A stretch of DNA of 64,000 bases from Fen-1258 sp041658245 (GTDB lineage: Bacteria > Bacteroidota > Ignavibacteria > Ignavibacteriales > Melioribacteraceae): assembly GCA_041658245.1 (NCBI GenBank), contig JBBAAM010000002.1:62001-126000 (forward strand). The letters are read 5' to 3'. The notes beneath the pieces were generated by a model. That model made no database searches. It had not been told where the DNA came from and saw only the letters and a list, made by a program, of their open reading frames with translations. Of the stretch, positions 17,202-26,900 are shown one piece after another (the stretch's first letter is position 1; every line of letters starts with the position of its first letter). The translations under genes were made by a program, and so were the position numbers.

Positions 17202-18149
17202 TTATTTATAGTACTCGTACTTAAAACTTGTGTTTAAAACCGGTTTTTCGTTATTATCAAATCTTAAGACTTCATTCTGCAAACCATTAGATGAATACTT
17301 AAACACTAATCTTAATTGACGTCTTCCGTCAAGTAAATACATTTTGTGCTCAGATACATTACCCTTCTCATCATAATTATAATAACGTTTAGTCTGATCA
17401 TCAACCATTTCTGTTAAATTACCTTTATCATCGTACTTATATGTATAAACAATATTAACGGATGAATTTTTTCTTGTTTCTTTTATCAATTTAGCGTTAG
17501 AATCATATTCAGGTGTAATTGTTAATATAGTATCTCCTTTATCATCTTTTACAATCGAGCCAACTCTTTTGCCATCGTTATAAGTAGTAATAAGTAGATC
17601 TGAAAGTTTATTATTATAAAAATTTTTTGTCTCAATTAAATTGTCTTCTTTATCATACTTAAAAAGCATTTGTGATTCAGTTTTATTCCGTCTTTTCTCA
17701 GTCATACGTCTTTCTATCTCGTTACCGCGTGAATCATATTTAGATACTTGTAAACTTGTTCTTCCACCCGATTCAACTGATTCTGCTTTGATGGGATTAT
17801 TTTTAGCATCATAAGTAAATTTATACATGGCAACTATATTTCCCATTCCATTAAATTCTTCCATTTGAGTTAATAAACCTTTTCTATTAAAAATTTCTTT
17901 TGATGCGATTTTCGGGGGAACCATTTTTCCGCTTAAATCATAGTTGGCTGCATATTTTGTCCGTGTCTTTACTTTAAGCTGTTTGATTTTACTAAGTTCA
18001 ATTGCATCCTGTGTTAAAAAATCTCCTTTTTTCTTTGTGTTAGGATTTACACTTTGCGCAATACTACTTTCTGAAAAACAAAATGCAAACCAAAGAAGAA
18101 TTAAAACAGAATTATGTAATAAGAAATTGCTATGTGTTTTTATCGACAT
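17202..18149 (-). CDS. Exported YD-repeat-like protein
   Basis: A protein of about 315 residues. The ATG at 18149 is preferred because CGGAGATT precedes it and it gives a signal peptide (MSIKTHSNFLLHNSVLILLW, ending ESSIAQS). The body is made of repeats with the pattern KYDxxGNxxE, for example KYDSRGNEIE, KYDKEDNLIE, KYDDKGNLTE and NYDEKGNVSE. These are the YD or MORN-like repeats found in RHS-related and other exported Bacteroidota proteins. It lacks an RHS core or toxin end, so it is not an RHS toxin. Probably periplasmic or surface-located and carbohydrate-facing; function unknown. Confidence 0.75.
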   Translation of the reverse strand: MSIKTHSNFLLHNSVLILLWFAFCFSESSIAQSVNPNTKKKGDFLTQDAIELSKIKQLKVKTRTKYAANYDLSGKMVPPKIASKEIFNRKGLLTQMEEFNGMGNIVAMYKFTYDAKNNPIKAESVESGGRTSLQVSKYDSRGNEIERRMTEKRRNKTESQMLFKYDKEDNLIETKNFYNNKLSDLLITTYNDGKRVGSIVKDDKGDTILTITPEYDSNAKLIKETRKNSSVNIVYTYKYDDKGNLTEMVDDQTKRYYNYDEKGNVSEHKMYLLDGRRQLRLVFKYSSNGLQNEVLRFDNNEKPVLNTSFKYEYYK

Positions 18150-18280
18150 GAAGAATCTCCGATGAATCATAATGCAAATGGTGATAGTTTTATTTTAGAT
18201 AAATTATGTTGAAAGATGTTTTACTTTAACAACTAAACATGAAAAAAGTTCACACTTAATTTTTTATGTGAGATTTACAA

Positions 18281-19213
18281 TTAAGTATCTCCGCCGGCAT
18301 GAACAATTTTATTTATTTGTCTCTCTCTATACAACTGTCCGATCTCAGCTCCAACAATAAATAAACACGCAGAATAAAAGAGCCATAATAAGATCGCAAT
18401 GATCAAAACAAAAGCTCCATACAACGGATTTGTATTTAATATATTATTAACGTAATAACCAAAAACACTACGGGCAATTTCCCAAAGTAATGTTGTCCAC
18501 AATGCACTTACGGCTGCAACTTTTTTCCCTAATTGTTCATAAGGAATTAAATAATAGAGAGCGAAGAATAGTCCGAACATTAATACTAACGAAACCGTAT
18601 AAACTAGAATATTCCATAATGAGCTTTGAGTATAAGTTTGAACAAAATCGTAATTTTTAGTCAACTCATAAATGATATTCAATGCGGGAACAATAAATGT
18701 GAAAATTGTAATGATAAAGACTAATAGAATAACCATAAGAATATCACGTATTAATCCATACAAGTAACCTTTCTGTATTTTAACATGATAGATATGATTC
18801 AAAATTGTTCTTATGCTGCTGAATATCCAAGTAGAAGTAAATAATAAACCAATAACACCAACATACCCGGCTAAAGTTTTGTATTCAATTACTTCGGGTA
18901 AGCGCGAACTTATTATGCGTTTGATATAATTGGCATACGCCGGATATGGGATTGTCTGATCTATAAAATTATTTACTTGAGATTCAATAACAGACTGGTC
19001 AAAAATATTTCCGAGAAGAGAAAATAAAAGTAGTAGAAACGGAATCATACCAAGTAAAAGAGAAAATGAAATACCGGCTCCGGCGAAAAAGGTATTGTTC
19101 TCATCCATTTTTTTAAAAAGTCCAAGAACATAATGTTTGAGAAAAGAAATTATCTTTCTGTAGGTTGATAAAGAAATTACAGAACTGATTGATTTTAATA
19201 TCTTATTGCGCAA
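18281..19213 (-). CDS. YihY/BrkB-family inner-membrane protein
   Basis: A 310-residue integral membrane protein with about six membrane segments. Family features are GAGISFSLLLGMIPFLLLLF near residue 47, TWIFSSIRTILNHIYHV, and the C-terminal NPLYGAFVLIIAILLWLFYS. The family was once called ribonuclease BN, wrongly; its role is unknown. The only in-frame start that keeps the full N-terminal helix is the TTG at 19213. That start overlaps the end of purL by 11 bases, so translation is probably coupled to purL. Length is normal for the family. Confidence 0.88.
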   Translation of the reverse strand: MRNKILKSISSVISLSTYRKIISFLKHYVLGLFKKMDENNTFFAGAGISFSLLLGMIPFLLLLFSLLGNIFDQSVIESQVNNFIDQTIPYPAYANYIKRIISSRLPEVIEYKTLAGYVGVIGLLFTSTWIFSSIRTILNHIYHVKIQKGYLYGLIRDILMVILLVFIITIFTFIVPALNIIYELTKNYDFVQTYTQSSLWNILVYTVSLVLMFGLFFALYYLIPYEQLGKKVAAVSALWTTLLWEIARSVFGYYVNNILNTNPLYGAFVLIIAILLWLFYSACLFIVGAEIGQLYRERQINKIVHAGGDT

Positions 19214-21431
19214 TATCCATTCTCTTTTGAATTGCAGAATAATAAAGATCTATTAACTGGTTAATTGGAAAATCATACTGATCATTAACATTCAAACTTG
19301 TTCCTATTACATTTCCAATCAATAAAAAAGGTGTAAAGTTTTTAGCAGCAGTTTCTTCAAATTTGTTTTGCGATTCGGGATCAACTGATACAATAACTCT
19401 TGATTGTGATTCGGAGAAAAAAGAAAAATCTTCACGCGTCTTTATTGGAATTTTTACTTTTGCACCCAATGCTTTTTCCGGATTGATTATACAGCTTTCG
19501 GCAATGGCAGTAATTATTCCACCGTCTGAAATATCGTGAGCAGAATTAATTAATCCGTTATCAATAAGATGAAGAATAAGTTTATGAAGATCTTTCTCTG
19601 TTTGAAGATCAATCCGCGGTATTTCACCGGTGACTAAATTGTGAATCAATTTCAAATATTCGCTTCCGCCAACTTCCTCATAATCTTCGCCAAGCAAATA
19701 GATCAAATCATTTTCATTTTTGAATTCTGCAGTCGTAATATTTTCTAAATTTTCAATCAAACCAACCATACCAATAACCGGAGTAGGAAAAACTGAAGTA
19801 TCAGGACTTTCATTATAGAAACTTACATTGCCACCGGTTACAGGCGTGTTGAAAAATCTGCATGCTTCTCCCATTCCTTCAATCGCTTTTTTGAAAGTCC
19901 AGAACATTTCGGGTTTGTATGGATTGCCGAAGTTCAAACAGTTTGTAATTGCAAGAGGAATTGCGCCGCTGCAAACTACATTGCGTGCAGATTCTGCAAC
20001 AGCAATCTTTGTTCCCTCTTTCGGATTTAGATAAACATATCTTCCGTTACAATCAGTTTTTGCTGCTATAGCTTTGTTTGTATCTTTTATATAAATCACC
20101 GCTGAATCGGAACCCGGTCCAACAATTGTATTTGTTCGAACCATTGAATCATATTGTTGATAGACCCAACGTTTCGATGCAATATTTGGTGATGAAAATA
20201 TTTTTTCGAATACTTCTCCTAAACTATCCGGTTCCGGTAATTTTCTGCAATTAAATTTTCTAGTTTCTTCAAGATATTTTGGCTCTGCGGTTTCTCTGAA
20301 ATAAACCGGTGCATTACCGCCAAGTACAAGTTCGATTGGAGAAATTTCCGCTTTCTTCTCGCCATGATAATTAATAATTACTTTCTGCTTATCCGTTACT
20401 TCACCAATTATTTCGCAATGTAGATCCCATTTAGAAAAAATTTCTTTAACTCTTTCCTCACATCCTTTCTTTGCAACAACAAGCATTCTTTCCTGGCTTT
20501 CCGATAACATAATCTCATAAGCAGTCATTGAATCTTCACGAAGAGGAACTTTATTCAGATCTATAATCATTCCGGATTCACCTTTAGCACTCATTTCGGA
20601 AGTTGAGCATGAAATTCCTGCCGCGCCCATATCTTGTATTCCAATAACTAAATCTTCTTTGATAATCTCAAGTGTAGCTTCAAGCAAAAGTTTTTCTGTA
20701 AAAGGATCACCTACTTGAACGGACGGACGTTTTGCTTCCGACTTTTCAGAAATTTCTTCCGATGCAAATGTTGCACCGTGAATTCCATCCCGGCCTGTTG
20801 ATGAACCAACTATCATTACAGGATTACCATTTCCTTTTGCGGTAGCTGAGATAACATGTTTAGTATCAACAATTCCGATCGCCATTGCATTTACAAGCGG
20901 ATTACCTTTATAAGATTCATCGAAATAAACTTCTCCGGCTACAGTAGGAACACCAAAACAATTTCCGTAATCGCCAATTCCTTTTACAACTCCTTCAAAA
21001 AGATATCTTGTTCTTGCATCGGTTAAAGGGCCAAATCGTAAAGAATTCAAACATGCTATCGGACGTGCACCCATTGTAAAAATATCTCTTAGAATTCCGC
21101 CGACACCGGTTGCCGCTCCTTGATAAGGTTCCACTGCAGACGGATGATTATGACTTTCTATCTTAAAAGCTATGGCAAGTCCTTCTCCGATATCAACTAA
21201 TCCGGCATTTTCTTCTCCGGCATTAACAAGTAATCTTCCTCCGCTGCGAGGTAAAGTTTTAAGAAGTGCAATCGAATTTTTATAACTGCAATGCTCGCTC
21301 CACATAACACTAAAAATACCAAGTTCTGTAAAAGTGGGAATTCTGCCAAGTCTTTCGCAGATCCAGCCGTATTCTTCATCGGTTAATCCATGTTCGCGGG
21401 CCAAGTTTATATTTACTTCGGGTTCTTTCAT
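19203..21431 (-). CDS. purL: Phosphoribosylformylglycinamidine synthase subunit PurL
   Basis: PurL catalyses the ATP-dependent fourth step of purine synthesis, making FGAM from FGAR with PurQ and PurS. At 742 residues it is the small type that needs separate PurQ and PurS, which are not in this window. Motifs include LGRIPTFTELGIFSVMWSEH near the start, KIESHNHPSAVEPYQGAATG, DMGAAGISCSTSEM, and PVTGGNVSFYNES in the second half. It starts at ATG 21431 and its last codons overlap the YihY gene. No PurR or PRPP-type regulatory site is recognisable upstream. Confidence 0.97.
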   Translation of the reverse strand: MKEPEVNINLAREHGLTDEEYGWICERLGRIPTFTELGIFSVMWSEHCSYKNSIALLKTLPRSGGRLLVNAGEENAGLVDIGEGLAIAFKIESHNHPSAVEPYQGAATGVGGILRDIFTMGARPIACLNSLRFGPLTDARTRYLFEGVVKGIGDYGNCFGVPTVAGEVYFDESYKGNPLVNAMAIGIVDTKHVISATAKGNGNPVMIVGSSTGRDGIHGATFASEEISEKSEAKRPSVQVGDPFTEKLLLEATLEIIKEDLVIGIQDMGAAGISCSTSEMSAKGESGMIIDLNKVPLREDSMTAYEIMLSESQERMLVVAKKGCEERVKEIFSKWDLHCEIIGEVTDKQKVIINYHGEKKAEISPIELVLGGNAPVYFRETAEPKYLEETRKFNCRKLPEPDSLGEVFEKIFSSPNIASKRWVYQQYDSMVRTNTIVGPGSDSAVIYIKDTNKAIAAKTDCNGRYVYLNPKEGTKIAVAESARNVVCSGAIPLAITNCLNFGNPYKPEMFWTFKKAIEGMGEACRFFNTPVTGGNVSFYNESPDTSVFPTPVIGMVGLIENLENITTAEFKNENDLIYLLGEDYEEVGGSEYLKLIHNLVTGEIPRIDLQTEKDLHKLILHLIDNGLINSAHDISDGGIITAIAESCIINPEKALGAKVKIPIKTREDFSFFSESQSRVIVSVDPESQNKFEETAAKNFTPFLLIGNVIGTSLNVNDQYDFPINQLIDLYYSAIQKRMDIAQ

Positions 21432-21491
21432 CTGTAAAAAATTTTTCTCTTTTGATTATGTTACTAACGTTGCGCGAAGACATTATTATTT

Positions 21492-21592
21492 GTCATTCTG
21501 ATCCCGATTCATCGGGAGAAGAATCTAAAAATTTCTTTTTTGCTCGATCATCAGATTCTTCACTCCACTTCGTTACGTTCAGAATGACATCT
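21492..21592. repeat. Imperfect inverted repeat of about 100 bp (dispersed type)
   Basis: Outer arms TGTCATTCTGA and TTCAGAATGACA, with inner arms AGAAGAATCT and AGATTCTTC, would fold this intergenic stretch into one long interrupted hairpin. Such TGTCATTCTGA/TCAGAATGACA palindromes are common dispersed intergenic repeats in many bacteria. Only one copy was seen in this window. It occupies the space between the divergent purL and phosphatase genes. Confidence 0.7.
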
Positions 21593-21725
21593 TGCGTAAG
21601 ATGACTATGTAATATAACATTTTTCATTCTCTCTTAGAAAAAGTGCTAATTGATACTCACCACAAACATTTCTATTTTTAAGCCGTCTTAACAAACAAGA
21701 ATAAGAATATTAAACGGATATAAAA

Positions 21726-24149
21726 ATGAAAGCATCATTCAAAGACCACAAATTTTGGTTAATCTCAGGGATTGCTCTTCTAGCAGTAATTATAGTTTTA
21801 TATCCTTTAGGCGTTTACAACAGTTTGAATATGAAACTTACTCGCCCAGAAGCAATTGATATTGCAACTAAGTTTCTTACTGAACAAAAGACGAACATAA
21901 ATGGATTTTCGACGGAAGCTTTCTTAGATAATTCTCCTATTGAAATGCGTTATCTCATCAAAAAATTGGGAGGTAAAAATTTTAAGGAATATTTGAAGAC
22001 ACACCGCACCAACCTTAGTTGGAATGTAATGTTTCATCAAAATTTACCAAGACAAATTCAGCAAACAACTTACTATGTGGATGTTGCACAAGACGGTTCA
22101 ATATTTGGTTACAGAAGGGAACTTCCGGATTCAATTGAAATAAAATCTTTAGCTAAGACAGAAGCGACAAATCTTGTTAATTCATTTCTTATAAAAAAAT
22201 ATGGAAATGAATTCAACAGTTTTAAATTGGTAGAATCTAAAGAAGAACAATACAGAAACAGGACTGATTTTTCATTCCGATGGGAAAAAGAAGAACCCGA
22301 TGTTAATGCAAAAACAATTCTAACAGCAAAAGTTCAGGGTGATCAGGTTGGGTCTTACAATTATTTTTTTGAAGTACCGCAGGCAGATAGAGAATATTTC
22401 CGCGCTGCAGATGCAATCTTCGGAACAATCTCCGTTGTCTTTGTAGTTTTTTTAATGATGATCGCTTATTATCTATTTTTAAAAAAATATCACCAGGGTG
22501 AAATTTGGGTAAATGTCGGCCGTTCAATTTTTATTTTATTTTTTCTGTTATCATTAGTTGAAGTTATAAATTTGTGGCCAGGGTTAGGACAAGGCACTAC
22601 GATCGGTAATATATCATTCCTCTTTACAAAAATTATTATTCTATTAATGAATGGATTAATTCTTCAATTTTTTATTGCATTACTTGTCTTTGCAAGCTGG
22701 ACGGTTGGTGAATCGTATGCAAGATCACTCTGGCCGGAAAAACTTAAAGGCGTTGATTCTTTCATTAAGGGACATATCTTTTCAGTCCATTCCGGAAACG
22801 GATTAATGAAAGGAATGGTAATTGGATTGGCGATTGCTCTTAGTTTTCTTTTAGGCGGAATTATTCTTAACAGACCTGAAAGCAATCTTTACATAGTTCC
22901 AAGCGGATTAATGGAAATTTTTCGTGGATGGTTGCCTGCTATTAGCGTAATCTTAGGCGCATTCATCAATGCATCACTGGCAAGTATTGCAATAACTTTT
23001 TTTATTGTAAATATTTCTTATCAGCGTTGGAAAAAGAAATGGGTTTCTATTTTACTTTCCGGATTAGTAACAGTTTTAGGAATTGCTATTGCTTCTACTC
23101 CTCCATCACTTAATAATTTTGCTGTTGATCTGATCTCGTATTTCTTGTTCGGTTGTTTTTTAGCTTATCTCTATTTCCGTTTTGATCTTTTAACAATTGC
23201 AAGCGCACTTTTCTATACATCGCTTACAACACATTCTTATGCGTTATATGCGACAAATAATTCTTTCTACACAATAAACTTTATTATAGTCGGTATTATT
23301 TTTTTTATTCCGCCAATTATTTATCTCGTCAGTAGATTTAGGAATCAAGAATTTGTTCTTGAAAATTATGGTATGCCTTCACACATAAAAAGAATTTCCG
23401 AAAGAGAACGGCTAAAGAAAGAATTAGAGATAGCGGCAAAAGTTCAGTTGAGTTTGCTTCCAAAAGAAGAACCAAAAATTCCCGGCTACGAAATTTCTGC
23501 AATCAGCATTCCGGCAATAGAAGCCGGCGGAGATTATTTTGATTTTGTAAAATTAAGTGGAAATAAACTTGGCATTGCAATCGGTGATGTTTCAGGTAAA
23601 GGTATTGGTGCTGCAATTTATATGACATTAACAAAAGGAATTCTTCAAGCACATGCAGAAGAAGATGTTTCCCCAAAAAATGTTTTGGGAAAAGTTAACC
23701 GTCTTCTTTATAAAACTATCGAGAAAAATTCTTTTGTTAGTATGTTCTACGCAATACTTGATACAAGCAATAATCATATAATTTATTCTCGTGCCGGGCA
23801 TAATCCAGGAATTCTTTGCAGTGAACATGGCGGTAAAACAAAATTACTTTTTAGTAAAGGTATGGCTCTTGGCCTTGAAGAAGGAAATGTATTTAGCTCG
23901 ACACTTTTAGAAGAAGAAATCGTGTTGAATAACGGAGATATTTTTGTTCTTTACACAGACGGCTTTACTGAAGCGATGAATGAACGACATGAATTGTACG
24001 GGGAAGAAAGATTAATCAAGCTTATAGAAAACAATAGAAATATTTCTTCAAGAGATTTATTAAATCTTATTCTAAAAGAAGTGAAAAAGTTTGTTGATAA
24101 TTATCCGCAACACGATGATATGACTTTAGTTATTTTAAAACGACTGTGA
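21726..24149 (+). CDS. Membrane-anchored SpoIIE/RsbU-type serine phosphatase
   Basis: An 807-residue protein. A first membrane helix (residues 11-30) is followed by an extracytoplasmic region of about 200 residues with two PepSY-like segments (TRPEAIDIATKFLTE and AKTEATNLVNSFL). At least eight more membrane helices lie between about 240 and 545. The C-terminal cytoplasmic PP2C-type domain begins LKKELEIAAKVQLSLLPKEE and carries the metal-binding motifs AGGDYFDF, GDVSGKGIGAA, AGHNPG, YTDGFTEAMN and DDMTLVIL. Such proteins dephosphorylate anti-anti-sigma factors, but no STAS or RsbW gene is nearby. The membrane part suggests it senses an envelope signal. It is transcribed singly. Confidence 0.9.
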   Translation: MKASFKDHKFWLISGIALLAVIIVLYPLGVYNSLNMKLTRPEAIDIATKFLTEQKTNINGFSTEAFLDNSPIEMRYLIKKLGGKNFKEYLKTHRTNLSWNVMFHQNLPRQIQQTTYYVDVAQDGSIFGYRRELPDSIEIKSLAKTEATNLVNSFLIKKYGNEFNSFKLVESKEEQYRNRTDFSFRWEKEEPDVNAKTILTAKVQGDQVGSYNYFFEVPQADREYFRAADAIFGTISVVFVVFLMMIAYYLFLKKYHQGEIWVNVGRSIFILFFLLSLVEVINLWPGLGQGTTIGNISFLFTKIIILLMNGLILQFFIALLVFASWTVGESYARSLWPEKLKGVDSFIKGHIFSVHSGNGLMKGMVIGLAIALSFLLGGIILNRPESNLYIVPSGLMEIFRGWLPAISVILGAFINASLASIAITFFIVNISYQRWKKKWVSILLSGLVTVLGIAIASTPPSLNNFAVDLISYFLFGCFLAYLYFRFDLLTIASALFYTSLTTHSYALYATNNSFYTINFIIVGIIFFIPPIIYLVSRFRNQEFVLENYGMPSHIKRISERERLKKELEIAAKVQLSLLPKEEPKIPGYEISAISIPAIEAGGDYFDFVKLSGNKLGIAIGDVSGKGIGAAIYMTLTKGILQAHAEEDVSPKNVLGKVNRLLYKTIEKNSFVSMFYAILDTSNNHIIYSRAGHNPGILCSEHGGKTKLLFSKGMALGLEEGNVFSSTLLEEEIVLNNGDIFVLYTDGFTEAMNERHELYGEERLIKLIENNRNISSRDLLNLILKEVKKFVDNYPQHDDMTLVILKRL

Positions 24150-24483
24150 TAGTAAATGTTTTTTAGTCCACGATGTCTTACTTATTGTCAGCTAACAGCT
24201 TATTGATTTTTCCTTACCAATAGTATCTCACCTTTCACTATTTGATTAGTATCAATTTTAAATTTAATTTGCATCTGCAACAAAGGTGAACCCGCAATGG
24301 GGCAGCAAATTCAAATAATCTTTTCAAACAACCACACACGAATTATAAGTCGTAAGATTTTTTATATATAACAAAGAAAATGAAAAATTTTGAAAGAAAT
24401 TGGAACGTAGACCTGTAAGGTTGTAATGAGAGTTGCGTCCTTTTTTATTTTAGATTCATTATTACTAAAAATAGATATTCCTT
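24150..24483. other. Intergenic stretch, 334 bp, no gene seen
   Basis: No convincing reading frame, tRNA or promoter was found. The only structure noticed is near 24400-24445: GGAACG and CGTCC could pair around a small ACCT/AGGT stem, followed by a run of T. It could be a terminator or the end of a small RNA. Support is weak. Confidence 0.3.
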
Positions 24484-24669
24484 ATGAAAACTCTAGCAAT
24501 AATTATGATAATATTAGGATTGCTGATTGGCAGATGGACTGTAGCAAATAATCAAAGAAGTGTTAGCGATAGACCCGGAATTTTCAACACTGACATGGGT
24601 GGTTGCATGATGGGCTTTATCCCATTTGCACTCATTGTCGGTGGTATATATATATTAATGACAATTTAA
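24484..24669 (+). CDS. Small hypothetical membrane protein
   Basis: A 61-residue protein with two hydrophobic segments, residues 3-20 (TLAIIMIILGLLIGRW) and 45-60 (FIPFALIVGGIYILM), joined by a short polar loop containing DMGGCMMG. No family is recognised. No strong ribosome-binding site is visible. It is followed after 21 bp by another small membrane protein on the same strand, and the two may form a transcription unit. The region is AT-rich and accessory-looking. Confidence 0.5.
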   Translation: MKTLAIIMIILGLLIGRWTVANNQRSVSDRPGIFNTDMGGCMMGFIPFALIVGGIYILMTI

Positions 24670-24690
24670 GCTTATATAAGAGAGGTTCTT

Positions 24691-24981
24691 ATGTATGATC
24701 ACTCTTATACTGATGAAAATTTACCCGGTCCTTTTTTTACGCTATTCATAATCATCTTTTGTATTGTCGTTGGATTTTTAGACTTAGGAAATAAATGGTA
24801 TGAGATACTTCTGAGAATCACTGCATTTCTTTTTGCATTAGGTATTGGATTTAACATTTATGTCAATATAACGAACATGATTGTCAAAAGCGCTTCCCCC
24901 TTAAAGGGTCTTTACCATTTTGTAATGATACCTATTTCACCATTAATAATTTATCTCCTTTTAAAAATATATTTATTATAA
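24691..24981 (+). CDS. Small hypothetical membrane protein
   Basis: A 96-residue protein with three predicted membrane segments (about residues 14-30, 40-60 and 75-95). The segments include FFTLFIIIFCIVVGFLDLG and FVMIPISPLIIYLLLKIYLL. A good ribosome-binding site (GAGAGG) lies eight bases before the ATG, supporting the start. No homologous family is recognised. It probably belongs to the same unit as the 61-residue protein upstream. Confidence 0.6.
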   Translation: MYDHSYTDENLPGPFFTLFIIIFCIVVGFLDLGNKWYEILLRITAFLFALGIGFNIYVNITNMIVKSASPLKGLYHFVMIPISPLIIYLLLKIYLL

Positions 24982-25076
24982 ATAATTATTAGAAGTTGTC
25001 ACGGAAAATACATCACAACCACATCGGCAGTTGGCATGTTAATTAATCTCTGTACACCAAACAGCTTTAGTATTTT

Positions 25077-26048
25077 ATGACAACTAAAAACGACCAAAAA
25101 ATAACTTGTTCCAATTGTAATAAATCCAGCAAACAAATAATCATTGTAACTACTAATGAATTGGGTGCTTCGGATTTAGATACACGTCCCGCTGAAATGA
25201 GACGGTCAACATTACAATATTGGATTCAAACTTGCCCATATTGTGGCTACTGCTCTACTGATTTAAACGATATCCAAGAAAATATTAGTCAGATAATTAA
25301 TTCTTACACTTATAAAATCAAATTGAATAATAAATATAATCCAAGTTTGGCAAATGCTTTTTCGTGCAGTGCATTAATTAATCAAATAAATAAAAATTAT
25401 TCAGAATCAGCTTGGGCATTCATTTATGCCGCTTGGGTTTGTGATGACTTCAAAGATGAAAGTAATGCTATTTTTTTTAGGAAAAAAGCAATTGATTTAA
25501 TCGATCTGCTAGAAAAAGAAAATAAATTTCTCACAAAAAATGAAGAATCACATATTTTAATAAAAATAGATCTATTACGAAGGGCTACTCTATTTAATCA
25601 AGCATTAAAGCAAATTGAGACGGATTCAACTAAAATCAAAAATGAAAAAGCGTTAAAAATATTGAATTATGAGAAAAAATTGATTATTGATTTTGATATA
25701 GGATGTTACAGCATACGCGATGTTTTTGAAAAAGTATATAAATATATCAATGTTGAACCAAATGCTAAACAGAAAAAATATATCCCACAAAAAGAGGTTA
25801 AATATATGAACACTATAATGAATGATATTCTATCAAATTTATTTAAAGAATTAAATAAATTATCATCATTACCAACAACTGAAAATGAATTACCGCTAAA
25901 TGATTATCGAGAAATAATTGATGGTATAGAAAAAATATTAAAGATGATTAGGATAGCGCTTGATATTGAAAAGAAAGAAGAATTAAAAGAAATAGTAAAA
26001 AATAATAGAATTGATATTCCATTTGAAGAAGATAGTGTACAATTCTAA
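25077..26048 (+). CDS. Zinc-ribbon, TPR-like hypothetical protein (DUF2225-like layout)
   Basis: A 323-residue, probably cytoplasmic, protein. The N-terminus has a zinc-ribbon pattern, CSNCNKSSKQ (residues 11-14) and CPYCGYCSTD (near residue 54). It is followed by helical hairpins of TPR type (SLANAFSCSALINQINKNYS, ESAWAFIYAAWVCDDFKDES, EESHILIKIDLLRRATLFNQ). The order of ribbon then TPR resembles DUF2225 proteins, but I cannot confirm membership. The C-terminal third is lysine- and glutamate-rich and coiled-coil-like. It is very AT-rich compared with the core genes around it, which suggests recent acquisition. It stands between small membrane protein genes of unknown role. Confidence 0.6.
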   Translation: MTTKNDQKITCSNCNKSSKQIIIVTTNELGASDLDTRPAEMRRSTLQYWIQTCPYCGYCSTDLNDIQENISQIINSYTYKIKLNNKYNPSLANAFSCSALINQINKNYSESAWAFIYAAWVCDDFKDESNAIFFRKKAIDLIDLLEKENKFLTKNEESHILIKIDLLRRATLFNQALKQIETDSTKIKNEKALKILNYEKKLIIDFDIGCYSIRDVFEKVYKYINVEPNAKQKKYIPQKEVKYMNTIMNDILSNLFKELNKLSSLPTTENELPLNDYREIIDGIEKILKMIRIALDIEKKEELKEIVKNNRIDIPFEEDSVQF

Positions 26049-26160
26049 ATTATGACCAAGGCTTTATCGTCATGTCATATAAACTGAGAGCATTTATGTT
26101 CTCTAAATAAATAGTTCGTTCAGCATAAATATTAATTAAATAATAAAATAAGGGAATGAA

Positions 26161-26781
26161 ATGAATTATTTTCTTGAGCAACTTGATGTTAAATTAAATA
26201 GTATGATGAATTCTAGTGTAATGTTGAAAAATAATTATCCTAAAAATTTTTCAGAAATAGAAGTGTTGCCCTTCAAATCTCATTCAGAATTAGTAGACTC
26301 AGTTCAAACTGGAAATGCTTTAATTATACAAGGACTGGGAGATATAAGTATGGTTGCATTTTTTCTTTTAGCGAACAAAACAGAAAAAAGAATGCAAAAC
26401 TTTTATTTGTGGCTTCCCTTTCTAATTGCAGGTATCTTTCTAATTTCTTCATTTATATTATCAAACTACTTTTTTTTTATTGGAATAATTCTTCCGTTCA
26501 TTGCTGGAACATTTTCAAGTAATTATTTACCATTTAAAAAGAGTGCACCAATTTTTGTTTTTGTCATATTAATAATTGCATATTTTTTAAACTTGCCGAC
26601 AATAAGCATACTATCTTTTGGATATCTAATTAACCACTATTTACTAGTAAAACAGAAACAATTATATCTAAGTGTACTGTTGAGTAGGGCTATTGAGTTA
26701 GAGTCTGCATTCATTTTTTTGTTTGGTGGAAAATTAATTAATGTGTTAAATAGGAATTATGAAACATATACTTGGCAATAA
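26161..26781 (+). CDS. Hypothetical multi-pass membrane protein
   Basis: A 206-residue protein with a polar N-terminus of about 60 residues (MNYFLEQLDVKLNSMMN) and then four or five hydrophobic segments. These include FYLWLPFLIAGIFLISSFIL, FFFIGIILPFIAG and FVFVILIIAYFLNLP. AAGGGA lies eight bases before the ATG and supports the start. No family is recognised. It is AT-rich, and follows the zinc-ribbon gene after a 112-bp gap on the same strand. Confidence 0.55.
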   Translation: MNYFLEQLDVKLNSMMNSSVMLKNNYPKNFSEIEVLPFKSHSELVDSVQTGNALIIQGLGDISMVAFFLLANKTEKRMQNFYLWLPFLIAGIFLISSFILSNYFFFIGIILPFIAGTFSSNYLPFKKSAPIFVFVILIIAYFLNLPTISILSFGYLINHYLLVKQKQLYLSVLLSRAIELESAFIFLFGGKLINVLNRNYETYTWQ

Positions 26782-26900
26782 TGTATAACCAATTTTTCAA
26801 AGCAGTATTTATTTAATGTTAAATTTTCTTTCTTCCAGTAATTCGTTGAATAAATATTGCGTTTCTGTTGCTTATAAAATATTAGGTTGTTTATTAGTAA

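Noticed and set aside
17202..18149. RHS or polymorphic toxin gene
   Set aside because: It has YD-like repeats but no RHS core, toxin domain or immunity gene beside it.
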